Source of the DNA: Neisseria yangbaofengii
GTDB taxonomy: Bacteria > Pseudomonadota > Gammaproteobacteria > Burkholderiales > Neisseriaceae
Direction of reading: 5' to 3'
DNA: 64,000 nt
NCBI RefSeq assembly: GCF_014898075.1
Contig: NZ_CP062976.1
Coordinates: 2,294,001-2,358,000 of the forward strand
Part shown: positions 36,583-45,937 of the stretch, piece after piece
Numbering within the stretch: the first letter of the stretch is position 1
Layout: each line of letters begins with the position of its first letter
The notes under the pieces: generated by a model
Databases searched by the model: none
The model's input: the letters and a program-made list of their open reading frames with translations, nothing else
What the model was told of the DNA's origin: nothing
Program-made: the position numbers and the translations under genes

Positions 36583-36632
36583 TTTTCAGACGGCCTTTTC
36601 ATCAGGCCGTCTGAAATTTTTCCAGAGTAATC

Positions 36633-37244
36633 ATGACCATCACGACTTATTCCACCATTGCAGCGCATGTGCGGGCTGAAATCAAAGACAAAGGCAGCCG
36701 ATTTATTGCCTATGCCTATCCGATACACAGCGTCGCGCAGGTTAAGCAATATGTCGATGCTTTACGTGAAGAACACCACAAAGCACGGCATTGGTGCTAT
36801 GCCTATCGACTGGGTGTAGATGGTTTGCAGTTTCGTGCCAATGATGATGGCGAACCATCCGGCAGCGCAGGACGGCCGATTCTCGGTCAAATCGATTCGG
36901 CAGAATTGACCGATGTTCTGGTGGTAGTAGTGCGTTATTTTGGCGGCACATTATTAGGTGTACCCGGCTTGATTCAGGCGTATAAAAATTCTACTGCCGA
37001 AGCCTTAGCCATTGCCGAAATCATTGAGAAAAACATCGAAAAAACGGTTTGGATTCGTTGCGAATATCCTGTGTTGAACGAGGCAATTCGAATTGCTAGG
37101 CAGCATCAAGCCAAAATTATCGAGCAAGATTTACAATTGGATTGCAAATTAACCGTGCGCCTGCCTTTGGCAAATTACGAAGATTGTGTGACCGCTTGGC
37201 AGCATACCCGACAAATTGATGTTAACTTAGAAGAAATATTTTAG
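36633..37244 (+). CDS. YigZ/IMPACT family protein
   Basis: 203 aa. KDKGSRFIAYAYPI, DDGEPSGSAGRPIL and VRYFGGTLLGVPGLIQAY are hallmark motifs of the UPF0029 domain, with the DUF1949 C-terminal domain. Biochemical role unsettled. Confidence 0.92.
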   Translation: MTITTYSTIAAHVRAEIKDKGSRFIAYAYPIHSVAQVKQYVDALREEHHKARHWCYAYRLGVDGLQFRANDDGEPSGSAGRPILGQIDSAELTDVLVVVVRYFGGTLLGVPGLIQAYKNSTAEALAIAEIIEKNIEKTVWIRCEYPVLNEAIRIARQHQAKIIEQDLQLDCKLTVRLPLANYEDCVTAWQHTRQIDVNLEEIF

Positions 37245-37246
37245 TC

Positions 37247-37272
37247 TGCCGTCTGAAAATTTCAGACGGCCT
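37247..37272. terminator. DUS-pair terminator after yigZ-like gene
   Basis: TGCCGTCTGAA paired with TTCAGACGGC with a two-base loop. Confidence 0.65.
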
Positions 37273-37395
37273 ATTTATTTCAATTTGTGCTTGGCAAAGT
37301 TTGAACCATAGTGATTTAAAGCTGTTTAAGTGTGTGAATATAGGCTATAATTTCGTTTTAATCTGATTCGGAAATCAATGTTTCAAGGAGAAAGC

Positions 37396-38667
37396 ATGAA
37401 ATTGTTGGTTATTGGCAGTGGCGGTCGCGAGCATGCATTGGCGTGGAAACTGGCGCAATCCGAGCGCGTAGAAACCGTATTTGTGGCCCCCGGTAATGCA
37501 GGTACGGCGATTGAGCCGAAGCTGCAAAATATTGCTTTAACCGCGCATGCTGATTTGATTGATTTTTGTAATAAAGAAAACATTGCTTTTACCGTGGTGG
37601 GTCCGGAAGCGCCTTTGGCTGCAGGTGTGGTAAACGATTTTCGTGCACAAGGTCTGAAAATTTTCGGCCCTACCCAATATTCGGCGCAATTGGAAAGTTC
37701 AAAAGACTTTGCTAAAGCATTTATGGCCAAATACGGCATTCCGACTGCGCAATACCAAACCTTTGAAAACGCTGAAGCCGCGCATAATTACGTTAATCAA
37801 AAAGGCGCGCCGATTGTGATTAAAGCCGATGGTTTAGCTGCCGGTAAAGGCGTGATTGTCGCCCTCACCTTAGACGAAGCGCATGCCGCCATTGATGATA
37901 TGCTGCTTGGTAACAAAATGGGCAATGCCGGCGCACGCGTGGTAATTGAAGATTTCCTGCAAGGTGAAGAAGCCAGTTTTATTGTGATGGTGGATGGTGA
38001 AAACGTTTTGCCGATGGCTACCAGTCAAGACCATAAACGCTTATTGGACAATGACCAAGGCCCGAATACCGGCGGTATGGGCGCATACAGTCCGGCACCG
38101 GTGGTCACACAAGCCGTGTACGAACGTGCTATGAACGAAATTATTTTGCCTACTGTAAAAGGTATGCAGTCTGAAGGTCATCCATTTAGCGGCTTTCTGT
38201 ACGCCGGTTTGATGATTGATGAAAACGGTGCGCCTTATACCATCGAATTCAACTGCCGCTTCGGTGATCCGGAAACCCAGCCGATTATGAGCCGCTTGGA
38301 TACTGATTTGGTCGGTTTGATTGAAGCTGCGATTGACGGTAAATTAAACGAAGTCATTGCCGAATGGAACCCGCAAACTGCTGTCGGCGTGGTATTGGCT
38401 GCAGAAAATTATCCGGAATCGCCGAAAAAAGGCGACGTGGTTTCCGGTTTGGACGAAGCCAATCGAATCGGTAAAGTGTTTCATGCCGGTACATCGGTGA
38501 ACGCGCAAAACCAAATTATTACCAATGGCGGTCGTGTATTGTGCGTGGTCGGTTTGGGTGACGACGTGGCAGCAGCCAAAGGCAAGGCTTACGCAGCTTT
38601 GGAAAAAGTCAGCTTTGACGGCATGCAATACCGCAAAGATATTGCGGATAAAGCGATTAATCGCTAA
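37396..38667 (+). CDS. purD: Phosphoribosylamine-glycine ligase
   Basis: 423 aa from the ATG at 37396 (AAGGAGAAAGC upstream), giving MKLLVIGSGGREHALAWKL. ATP-grasp motifs VIKADGLAAGKGVIVA and CRFGDPETQ. Second step of purine synthesis. Confidence 0.97.
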   Translation: MKLLVIGSGGREHALAWKLAQSERVETVFVAPGNAGTAIEPKLQNIALTAHADLIDFCNKENIAFTVVGPEAPLAAGVVNDFRAQGLKIFGPTQYSAQLESSKDFAKAFMAKYGIPTAQYQTFENAEAAHNYVNQKGAPIVIKADGLAAGKGVIVALTLDEAHAAIDDMLLGNKMGNAGARVVIEDFLQGEEASFIVMVDGENVLPMATSQDHKRLLDNDQGPNTGGMGAYSPAPVVTQAVYERAMNEIILPTVKGMQSEGHPFSGFLYAGLMIDENGAPYTIEFNCRFGDPETQPIMSRLDTDLVGLIEAAIDGKLNEVIAEWNPQTAVGVVLAAENYPESPKKGDVVSGLDEANRIGKVFHAGTSVNAQNQIITNGGRVLCVVGLGDDVAAAKGKAYAALEKVSFDGMQYRKDIADKAINR

Positions 38668-38680
38668 TCTATGTTTTTAA

Positions 38681-38708
38681 AAGGCCGTCTGAAAATTCAG
38701 ACGGCCTT
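38681..38708. terminator. purD terminator (DUS pair)
   Basis: AAGGCCGTCTGAA and complement with a two-base loop. Confidence 0.7.
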
Positions 38709-38726
38709 CCTCATTCAGAAAATACC

Positions 38727-39299
38727 ATGAAACCGTTTCCCCGAATCTTATCTGCCAGCCAACAAAGAAAACTCACCGGCCATTTGAACTCAGGTGGTGT
38801 GGTGGCGTATCCGACCGAATCTTGCTACGGTTTGGGCTGTTTGCCGAAGCATGCACAAGGGTTGAAACGGGTGATTCATCTGAAAAAAAGGCCGCAGCAT
38901 AAGGGTATGATTGTTATTGGCAGCGATTTAGACCAGTTGCAACCTTTGATTAAAAGGCCGTCTGAAAATATGCAAATCTTATTGCAGCAAACTTGGCCGG
39001 CAGCAAAAACGTTTTTGCTGCCGTCTGAAAAAAGTGTGTTGCCATTATTGCGCGGTAAAGGCAGGGAAAAACTGGCCGTGCGCGTGCCTGATCATGTCGG
39101 TGCACGCCGATTGTGCCATGCTTTGAATACCCCATTGGTTTCTACATCGTGCAACCGGGCCGGAAAGCGCGCCTGCAAAACCGAGCGTGAAGTCAGAAGA
39201 CAATTTGGGCGGAAAGTGTGGATTATCGGCGGTTTAATCGGCCGTCAGAAAATACCAAGCCAAATTATTGATGGTGAAACAGGCAAACGTTTACGCTGA
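38727..39299 (+). CDS. tsaC: Threonylcarbamoyl-AMP synthase (TsaC/Sua5/YrdC family)
   Basis: 190 aa. VVAYPTESCYGLGC, LKKRPQHKGMIVI, and LVSTSCNRAGK match TsaC. Makes threonylcarbamoyl-AMP for t6A37 of tRNA, the same base later methylated by TrmO (32684). DUS copies inside the gene have shaped its sequence (KRPSEN). Confidence 0.92.
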   Translation: MKPFPRILSASQQRKLTGHLNSGGVVAYPTESCYGLGCLPKHAQGLKRVIHLKKRPQHKGMIVIGSDLDQLQPLIKRPSENMQILLQQTWPAAKTFLLPSEKSVLPLLRGKGREKLAVRVPDHVGARRLCHALNTPLVSTSCNRAGKRACKTEREVRRQFGRKVWIIGGLIGRQKIPSQIIDGETGKRLR

Positions 39300-39325
39300 T
39301 ACGTTTTAAAAATCAGCTAATTACG

Positions 39326-39368
39326 AAAAATGCCGTCTGAACATATAACATTTTCAGACGGCATTTTT
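39326..39368. terminator. DUS-pair terminator between convergent genes
   Basis: AAAAATGCCGTCTGAA with inverted mate and T5. Confidence 0.7.
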
Positions 39369-39388
39369 ATTGTGGATAATTTTGTGGA

Positions 39389-39826
39389 TTAAAGTTTTTT
39401 ACCACACACCAATTCATATTGTTTTTCGGTGATCGAGCCACTCATCACACTCATCGGGCGTAAATTAGTGGCAGTGTAGCGTTGGTTGGTAACAGTTTGT
39501 CCATGGTCATTCAGCAATTGCAAAGCCGTCAGACGGTAGGTTTTGTTGCCGCAATGGATTTCCCAATCGGCCAATGCCGTTTTATAAGCCGGTGTGTTGA
39601 CGAATTTTTCTTCGTTGGGTTTGGAAATCACTTTACGGTCGCGGAATATTACCAGCTGGCCGTTTCTCTTAATGCTGCTTTTATCCACCGCGATTTTAAT
39701 ATTGCCATTGGATGTGGTGCCGATGTTTTGCCAATTACCACCGCTTGAGTCGCCCGATGAAGCACAGGCAGCCAAAATCAATGCCAAAGAAGCAGTCATA
39801 CTCAAGCGATACCATTGCATATTCAT
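39389..39826 (-). CDS. Surface-adhesin-E-like lipoprotein
   Basis: 145 aa from the ATG at 39826 (GAGGA 7 bases upstream). Lipobox LILAAC. Mature part (WQNIGTTSNGNIKIAVDKSS, YRLTALQLLND) resembles the Haemophilus adhesin E fold: a short beta domain with two Cys near the end. Outer-membrane location and adhesion are inference. Confidence 0.7.
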   Translation of the reverse strand: MNMQWYRLSMTASLALILAACASSGDSSGGNWQNIGTTSNGNIKIAVDKSSIKRNGQLVIFRDRKVISKPNEEKFVNTPAYKTALADWEIHCGNKTYRLTALQLLNDHGQTVTNQRYTATNLRPMSVMSGSITEKQYELVCGKKL

Positions 39827-39994
39827 GTTTATCCTCGTTTTAAAATCAATCATTGCTATTATGCGTGAAGAATCAAGGTGAAGCAAACCGGCTTTGCAAA
39901 CCTTACCTTCAGATGGCATAGATTGTGGAAACTAAGCCATGCACACTGATGACAAAACCGTTAAAATAAGGCTTTTCACCCCCACGGACGCATC

Positions 39995-42319
39995 ATGAGC
40001 CAGCCCACAGCCCGACAAATTTTGCACGAAGTATTCGGTTATCCCGAATTTCGCGGCAATCAGGAAGCAGTGGTCAATACCTTGGCTCAAGGCGAAAGCC
40101 TGATGGTGTTGATGCCCACCGGCGGCGGCAAATCATTGTGCTATCAAATCCCGGCCTTGCTGCGAGAAGGTGTGGCCATTGTTGTGTCGCCATTGATTGC
40201 GCTGATGAATGATCAAGTTGCCAGCCTGCATGCGGCCGGTATTGAAGCGGCCAGTGTCAACAGCAGCACTAGCGGCGATGAAGCGCGTGAAATTGCCGAT
40301 AAATTGGCAGCAGGCCGTCTGAAACTTTTATATGTCGCCCCCGAGCGCTTGGTCACCGACCGCTTTTTGCATTTTCTCGATCAACAAAAAATCAGCCTGT
40401 TTGCCATTGACGAAGCCCATTGCGTGAGCCAATGGGGGCACGATTTCCGACCCGAATATCAGCAGCTAGACAGGTTGGCGCAACGTTATCCACAAGTACC
40501 GCGCATCGCCTTAACTGCTACTGCCGATGCCGCCACGCGTGCTGATATCAAGCATTATCTTCAGTTGGAACAATCGCCCGAATACATCGCCAGCTTCGAT
40601 CGGCCGAATATCTATTACCAAGTCATCGAAAAAAACAACGGTAAAAAGCAGCTACTTGATTTTATCCACAAGCAAATGAGCGGCCAAAGCGGTATTGTGT
40701 ATTGCCTAAGCCGCAAAAAAGTGGAAGATGTGGCACAGTTTTTATGCGACAACGGCTTGGAAGCGATTCCTTATCATGCAGGATTGAGCATGAACGTGCG
40801 CGAAGCCAACCAACGCCGCTTTACCTGCGAAGACAATGTGATTGTGGTGGCAACCGTAGCTTTCGGCATGGGCATTGATAAGCCTGATGTGCGCTTTGTT
40901 GCTCATCTTGATATGCCACAAAGTATTGAGCATTTTTACCAAGAATCCGGTCGTGCGGGGCGTGACGGACTGCCTGCCGTCAGTTGGCTGTGTTACGGCC
41001 TGAATGATTGGGTGCTGCTGCATGAACGCATTGCCGAAGGCAACAGTGACGAAGCGCAAAAGCAAGTTGAAATGCAAAAGCTCGATGCCATGCTGTCGGT
41101 ATGCGAAACCACCGAATGCCGCCGCGTGTTGTTGCTGCGCCATTTTGGCGAAACTTCACAACCATGCGGCCATTGCGACAATTGCCTGCATCCGCCGACT
41201 CGTTTTGACGGTACGGTGTTGGTGCAAAAGCTGTTAAGCTGCGTGTATCGTGTCGGCCAACGCTTTGCTGCCGGATATGTCACTAACGTTTTACGCGGCA
41301 AAAGCGACGAATGGATTCAGCGCAACCAGCATGATAAGTTATCCACATTCGGCATTGGCGGCAACCTGACCGACAAAGAATGGCGCAGCGTGATCCGACA
41401 ATGTATCAGCCTGGGCTATCTCACCGTCAATACCCGGCAATACCAATCTTTACAGCTCACCGATGACGCACGCAAAGTATTAAAAGGCGAAGCCGAAGTA
41501 TGGCTGCGCCCGCTCAAACGCGACAAAGCCGCTACGCAGAAACCGAAAGAAGAATGGCTGCGCACCGAGCGCGAAGAACGCATTTGGCAGGCACTGCGCA
41601 AATGGCGCATGGAAAAAGCCAAAGCGGCGGAAGTGCCGGCTTATGTTATTTGCGGCGACAAAACCCTGCGCGACGTGGTGGAAAAACTACCTCAAAATCT
41701 GGCCGAATTACACGAAATCTACGGCTTGGGCGAAGCCAAAATCAACAGCTTCGGCTTGGAAATCTTGGAAGTATGCCAAACCGCCGGTAATGGTCAATAT
41801 ACGCCGTCTAAAAACGCAAACGAAAACATTTCAGACAGCCTGATCACCGAACGCGGTAAAATCATGTGGCAAGCCCTCACCGCATGGCGTGATAAACAAG
41901 CGCAAACCGAAGGTGTGGCCTTAAGCAAAATTTTAAGCGACGACACCCTGCTTGACCTTATCCGCCTCACCCCCGAAACCGATTTGGACTTGCAAGGCAT
42001 ATACGGCTTGGGTGAAGTCAGAATCGGCCGTTACGCTACCGATATCTTATCGGTCTGTAATCCCTTTGCCGGTTCACTGGATGATGAAGCGGTAACCACA
42101 CGCAAACTCATGCGTGAATTGCTCGAATGGCGCCGCAAAACCGCCCGCGTTGAAAACATCGGGCCACACCAAATTTTCAGCAAAGTTACCCTGCGAGCCG
42201 TTACCGCCAAAAAGCCGCAAACAATGGCAGATTTGGCGGAGATTCATGGGGTAGATGAAGAGAAGCTGGCAAAGTATGGGGGAATTATATTGGAGATTGT
42301 GGATAAGTTTGTGAGTTGA
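39995..42319 (+). CDS. recQ: ATP-dependent DNA helicase RecQ with three HRDC domains
   Basis: 774 aa, longer than the E. coli enzyme (about 610). Walker A PTGGGKSLCYQ, DEAH box FAIDEAHCVSQWGHDF, zinc Cys cluster CGHCDNC, winged helix, then three HRDC repeats (about 525-605, 625-695, 705-774). Triple HRDC RecQ is a known Neisseria trait tied to pilin antigenic variation and repair. Confidence 0.97.
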   Translation: MSQPTARQILHEVFGYPEFRGNQEAVVNTLAQGESLMVLMPTGGGKSLCYQIPALLREGVAIVVSPLIALMNDQVASLHAAGIEAASVNSSTSGDEAREIADKLAAGRLKLLYVAPERLVTDRFLHFLDQQKISLFAIDEAHCVSQWGHDFRPEYQQLDRLAQRYPQVPRIALTATADAATRADIKHYLQLEQSPEYIASFDRPNIYYQVIEKNNGKKQLLDFIHKQMSGQSGIVYCLSRKKVEDVAQFLCDNGLEAIPYHAGLSMNVREANQRRFTCEDNVIVVATVAFGMGIDKPDVRFVAHLDMPQSIEHFYQESGRAGRDGLPAVSWLCYGLNDWVLLHERIAEGNSDEAQKQVEMQKLDAMLSVCETTECRRVLLLRHFGETSQPCGHCDNCLHPPTRFDGTVLVQKLLSCVYRVGQRFAAGYVTNVLRGKSDEWIQRNQHDKLSTFGIGGNLTDKEWRSVIRQCISLGYLTVNTRQYQSLQLTDDARKVLKGEAEVWLRPLKRDKAATQKPKEEWLRTEREERIWQALRKWRMEKAKAAEVPAYVICGDKTLRDVVEKLPQNLAELHEIYGLGEAKINSFGLEILEVCQTAGNGQYTPSKNANENISDSLITERGKIMWQALTAWRDKQAQTEGVALSKILSDDTLLDLIRLTPETDLDLQGIYGLGEVRIGRYATDILSVCNPFAGSLDDEAVTTRKLMRELLEWRRKTARVENIGPHQIFSKVTLRAVTAKKPQTMADLAEIHGVDEEKLAKYGGIILEIVDKFVS

Positions 42320-42441
42320 TTGATTAAGGCCGTCTGAAAAATAAGCTCAGTTGAATTTCTATTAATCTGACATTTTCAATTAAAAAATTTCTATTAAATT
42401 CTATTCAAAAACAACAAACTAAAAAATATTTTAAAATTTTT

Positions 42442-42469
42442 TGTCAGCTTCATAGTACCGTTTCGTCTA
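42442..42469 (+). promoter_or_regulatory. Candidate ECF-sigma promoter of the DoxX-HvfABC-sigmaE cluster
   Basis: TGTCAGC and CGTCTA separated by 15 bases, 35 bp before the DoxX gene. The CGTC-type -10 is common for ECF sigma factors. Autoregulation by the sigma at 45009 is inference. Confidence 0.4.
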
Positions 42470-42503
42470 AATCATCATTAATCGAATTAAACGGAACAGA
42501 TTC

Positions 42504-42950
42504 ATGAAAGAAGCTACCTCTTGGCAGGCCGGCATCAGCTTACTGGTGTTGCGTCTCTTTGCCGCGTATGAATTTTTTGAGGCAGGTTTAGAAAAATGGC
42601 GTGGCGAGAATTGGTTTGCCGAAATTGCCGATAAATTTCCGCCTCCCTTTTTATGGCTCTCACCAGAAATCAACTGGCAATTGGCGATGTTTGCCGAATT
42701 GATATTGCCCTTACTTTTGCTTATCGGTTTGGCTACGCGCTTTGCCGCAGCCGGATTGATGGTTTTAACACTAGTTGCTTGGGCGGCAGTGCATGCCGGA
42801 TTGGGCTACAACGTCGGTGAAGGCGGGTACAAAATGGCATTGATTTATTTAGTGGTGCTGCTACCATTGCTTTTACAAGGAGCAGGTCATTTTTCATTGG
42901 ATGCCTTAATCGGACGCCGATGCCGTTTGAAAAGCAGTTTGCTTGGCTAG
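42504..42950 (+). CDS. DoxX-family membrane protein
   Basis: 148 aa, four helices. VLRLFAAYEFFEAGLEKWRG and PLLLLIGLATRFAAAGLM are typical DoxX. Such proteins often accompany HvfA/bufferin-type genes and may handle redox chemistry in the membrane. 71 bp before the Cys-rich peptide gene. Confidence 0.88.
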   Translation: MKEATSWQAGISLLVLRLFAAYEFFEAGLEKWRGENWFAEIADKFPPPFLWLSPEINWQLAMFAELILPLLLLIGLATRFAAAGLMVLTLVAWAAVHAGLGYNVGEGGYKMALIYLVVLLPLLLQGAGHFSLDALIGRRCRLKSSLLG

Positions 42951-43021
42951 ATTTATAGTCTCAAAACGGACTTAAAACGTTTTATTTCACATTTAATACA
43001 TTTTTTTGGAAAGGAAAAAAC

Positions 43022-43303
43022 ATGATTAATAAAAAAACTGCTGCTGCGTTGGCAAGTGCGCTGTCTCTGTCCTTAGTGGCTTGTGCTCAGGCAGCTGAAA
43101 AAGCTTCGGCAAAGCCGACTGTTGCCCAAGCATCTAAAGCCAAGGCCGGTGAAGGTAAATGCGGCGAAGGCAAGTGCGGTGCATCTGCTGCAAAAACCAA
43201 AGCTGCTGAAGGCAAATGCGGCGAAGGCAAATGTGGTGCTGCCCCTGCAAAAACCAAAGCTGCCGAAGGTAAATGCGGCGAAGGTAAATGCGGTTCTAAA
43301 TAA
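43022..43303 (+). CDS. hvfA: HvfA-type Cys-rich RiPP precursor with six EGKCG motifs
   Basis: 93 aa. Signal peptide (ALASALSLSLVACAQA), a Lys/Ala-rich spacer, then three blocks of EGKCGEGKCG separated by A(S/P)AKTKAA-type linkers. EGKCG is the motif whose Cys is oxidatively modified by HvfB/HvfC in the Haemophilus system (oxazolone-thioamide, copper-binding). The product would be a periplasmic metal-binding peptide. Strong ribosome site AAGGAAA. Confidence 0.9.
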   Translation: MINKKTAAALASALSLSLVACAQAAEKASAKPTVAQASKAKAGEGKCGEGKCGASAAKTKAAEGKCGEGKCGAAPAKTKAAEGKCGEGKCGSK

Positions 43304-43490
43304 CAGCATGTGTTGTTTCAGGCCGTCTGAAAAGGCGGCCTCAATGGCATCTTTTTGACGTAAAATTTATTTTAAGATGCCGTTTAAAGCCGATTTAATT
43401 TAAGACAGGGGTTTTGTCATATAAAATAACAAATGAATGCAACGGGTTTACATTAAACCGGCCGTCTGAAAACAATAGGAACGATAAATC

Positions 43491-44330
43491 ATGATTCAAT
43501 ACACAGGCTTAGGGTATCGCCGTGATTTGGCGGAAGATTTTCTCAATCTGCCTGATGACAGCCCCATTGCGTTTATCGAAGCCGCCCCTGAAAATTGGTT
43601 GAAAATGGGTGGTCATGCACGCAAACAGTTTGACCGTGTAGCTGAAAAACTGCCGCTTGCTTTGCATGGATTATCGCTTTCTTTGGGTGGACAAGCACCG
43701 TTGGATACCGATTTAATTGCCGGTATCAAACAGATGATGCAGCAGTATGATTGCCGTTTTTTCTCCGACCATTTGAGCTATTGCCATGATGGCGGCCATC
43801 TTTATGATTTACTGCCATTACCTTTTACCGAAGAAATGGTGCATCATACTGCCGCGCGCGTGAAGCAGGTGCAAGATATGCTCGGCTGCCGCATTGCAGT
43901 GGAAAATACCTCGTATTACCTGCATTCCCCTTTGGCTGAAATGAATGAAGTCGAATTTCTCAATGCTATAGTCGATGAAGCTGATTGCGGCATACATTTA
44001 GACGTGAATAATATTTACGTTAATGCGGTGAACCATGGTTTGCTCAAACCTGCCGATTTTCTTGCCCAAGTCAACAAAAGCCGTGTCTGTTATCTCCATA
44101 TCGCCGGCCATGACCAAGAAGCAGAAGATTTGTTGATTGATACCCACGGTGCGCCTGTGTGCGGCGATGTATGGGATTTATTGGCCGATACTTACGTCGC
44201 ATTGCCGCATATTCCGCCCACTTTGCTCGAGCGCGATTTTAATTTTCCGCCGTTTGAAGAATTAACTGCCGAAGTCGGCCGTATCCGCGATTACCAGCAA
44301 AACGCACAAAAGGCTTACCTTCATGTCTGA
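43491..44330 (+). CDS. hvfB: MNIO-family (DUF692) peptide-modifying oxidase HvfB
   Basis: 279 aa. Multinuclear non-heme iron ligand motifs: [52 protein letters not shown] and DTHGAPV. Should install the modification on EGKCG Cys residues of HvfA. Overlaps hvfC by 8 bases; a DUS lies upstream. Confidence 0.93.
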   Translation: MIQYTGLGYRRDLAEDFLNLPDDSPIAFIEAAPENWLKMGGHARKQFDRVAEKLPLALHGLSLSLGGQAPLDTDLIAGIKQMMQQYDCRFFSDHLSYCHDGGHLYDLLPLPFTEEMVHHTAARVKQVQDMLGCRIAVENTSYYLHSPLAEMNEVEFLNAIVDEADCGIHLDVNNIYVNAVNHGLLKPADFLAQVNKSRVCYLHIAGHDQEAEDLLIDTHGAPVCGDVWDLLADTYVALPHIPPTLLERDFNFPPFEELTAEVGRIRDYQQNAQKAYLHV

Positions 44331-45012
44331 AACATCCGCAGAATACCAACATCGCTTTGCCGCCGCTATTCGGGCCGGCGGTAATGCGCAGGATTTCGAC
44401 AGCTGCCGTTTGGCTGTTTATGTGCGTTTGGTGTACAACAATATCCACGGCTTTATCGATCGTTGTTATACCGAAACACCGCAATATTGTGCTGCTGAAA
44501 GCTGGCAGGCTGCTAAAATGCAGTTTATCCGCGAAGGGCAGGCTCAATCGCCTTATTTTCAGGAAATTGCCGGTGAGTTTTTACAATACTGCCGCCAACA
44601 CAACTTATTTTCAGACGGCCTGTTGGCATTGATGGATTTCGAGCACACCCAGCTTTTGGCAGAAACCGCCATCATTGAAGCTATGCGGCCGTATGATGCC
44701 GATGCGGTTTACACCTTGTCGGAGGCGGCATTTTTGCGTCATTATAATTATGCCGTGCATCATGATTTGAGCGAAAATCAAACTGCAATGCTGGTGTGGC
44801 GCAATCCGCAAGATGTCGTTTGGTACCGTGAAGCCGACGACTTTACTGCTTTATTGCTGCAAGCTTTGTCGGACAATCCGATGAATTTGGCCGGTTTGCA
44901 AGCGATGCTGGCTGAATGGATGCCGTCTGAAAATCCGCATTGGGCAGAAGAATTGGCATCACGTTGGCAAACATGGCATGCAGAAGGTATTTTAGCGGAG
45001 CGGCAGCCATGA
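44323..45012 (+). CDS. hvfC: HvfC-type partner protein (DUF2063)
   Basis: 229 aa. N-terminal DUF2063-like helices ([32 protein letters not shown]) that bind the precursor and the MNIO enzyme. Overlaps hvfB at the start and the sigma gene at the end (ATGA), so stoichiometry is likely coupled. Confidence 0.9.
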   Translation: MSETSAEYQHRFAAAIRAGGNAQDFDSCRLAVYVRLVYNNIHGFIDRCYTETPQYCAAESWQAAKMQFIREGQAQSPYFQEIAGEFLQYCRQHNLFSDGLLALMDFEHTQLLAETAIIEAMRPYDADAVYTLSEAAFLRHYNYAVHHDLSENQTAMLVWRNPQDVVWYREADDFTALLLQALSDNPMNLAGLQAMLAEWMPSENPHWAEELASRWQTWHAEGILAERQP

Positions 45013-45587
45013 GCCTGAGCAGCTTAAGCCAGCGCCAACTCGATGAAATCCGACGTCATTTGGTGCGCTTTGCCTGCATTCAGTTGCCCGATCAAACCGA
45101 TTTGGCCGAAGACTTGGTGCAGGAAACCTTTTTTTCAGCATATCGTGCCGAAGAAAGCTTTAAAGGTGAAGCGCACGTCAAAAGCTGGCTGTTTGCCATT
45201 TTGAAAAACAAAATTATCGACAACTTGCGCCAAAGCCGCCGTCAGCGTGCCGTGTTTGTCAGCCGAGAAGAAGAAATGCTTGATGAAGCCTTTGACAATT
45301 TGTTCAACAGCCAAGGTCATTGGCAGGCGCATGGACGCCCGAGTACATGGACATCGCCCGAGCAAAGCCTGAATGAAAAACATTTCTACGCCGTATTGGA
45401 GGCGTGTTTGTACGGATTGCCGGAAAACACCGCGCGCGTGTTCATGATGAAAGAAATTCTCGGCTTTGACAGTGCCGAAGTCCGCACCCAATGCAGCCTG
45501 TCTGCCGCCAATTACCATACCATCATGCACCGCGCCCGAGAAGGTTTGCGCCAATGCCTGCAAATCAAATGGTTCAATCAAGGATAA
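45009..45587 (+). CDS. rpoE: ECF sigma factor (neisserial sigmaE/Ecf)
   Basis: 192 aa from the ATG at 45009 overlapping the hvfC stop. Region 2 DLAEDLVQETFFSAYRAEESF and KSWLFAILKNKIIDNLRQ; region 4 LPENTARVFMMKEILGFDSAEV. The neisserial Ecf is known to drive msrAB and its own locus. 4 bp before the anti-sigma gene. Confidence 0.93.
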   Translation: MSLSSLSQRQLDEIRRHLVRFACIQLPDQTDLAEDLVQETFFSAYRAEESFKGEAHVKSWLFAILKNKIIDNLRQSRRQRAVFVSREEEMLDEAFDNLFNSQGHWQAHGRPSTWTSPEQSLNEKHFYAVLEACLYGLPENTARVFMMKEILGFDSAEVRTQCSLSAANYHTIMHRAREGLRQCLQIKWFNQG

Positions 45588-45591
45588 CACC

Positions 45592-45780
45592 ATGAGAAAC
45601 TGCAAACAGATTACCCGCCTGCTCTCTCTGCAGCACGATGAAGGCACACTTTCTTTCAAGCAGCGAATGCGCATGCATCTGCATTTGACCATGTGCCGCG
45701 ATTGCCGTGAATACCGCAAACAGCTCGACACCATAGAACAGGGCTTGCAGCAGATGTTTGACGGTAAAAAAGCCGAATAG
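45592..45780 (+). CDS. mseR: Zinc-binding anti-sigma factor (MseR type)
   Basis: 62 aa from the ATG at 45592. The HLTMCRDC segment is the ZAS motif (His-x3-Cys-x2-Cys) of redox-sensing anti-sigma factors; no membrane helix, so cytosolic. Position right behind sigmaE matches MseR of N. meningitidis. The zinc site would release sigmaE upon oxidative or metal stress. Confidence 0.87.
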   Translation: MRNCKQITRLLSLQHDEGTLSFKQRMRMHLHLTMCRDCREYRKQLDTIEQGLQQMFDGKKAE

Positions 45781-45820
45781 GTACCTGAAACCTGCGCTGC
45801 CCATTATTTCGTTTTAACAT

Positions 45821-45867
45821 TGATGAGGCCGTCTGAAAGCATGGAAATCTTTCAGACGGCCTCATCA
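45821..45867 (+). terminator. Terminator of the sigmaE operon (DUS pair)
   Basis: TGATGAGGCCGTCTGAA with inverted mate; stem extends to 17 bp. Confidence 0.75.
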
Positions 45868-45937
45868 CTTACCCACAACCCCCACCCAAAAAATGCTAAA
45901 ATAACGCCTTATTTTCCAAACCTTTTCAGACGGCCTC

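Noticed and set aside
43073-43309. Leftward Phe-rich frame opposite hvfA
   Set aside because: Mirror image of the repeated EGKCG codons; no start signal and no protein logic.
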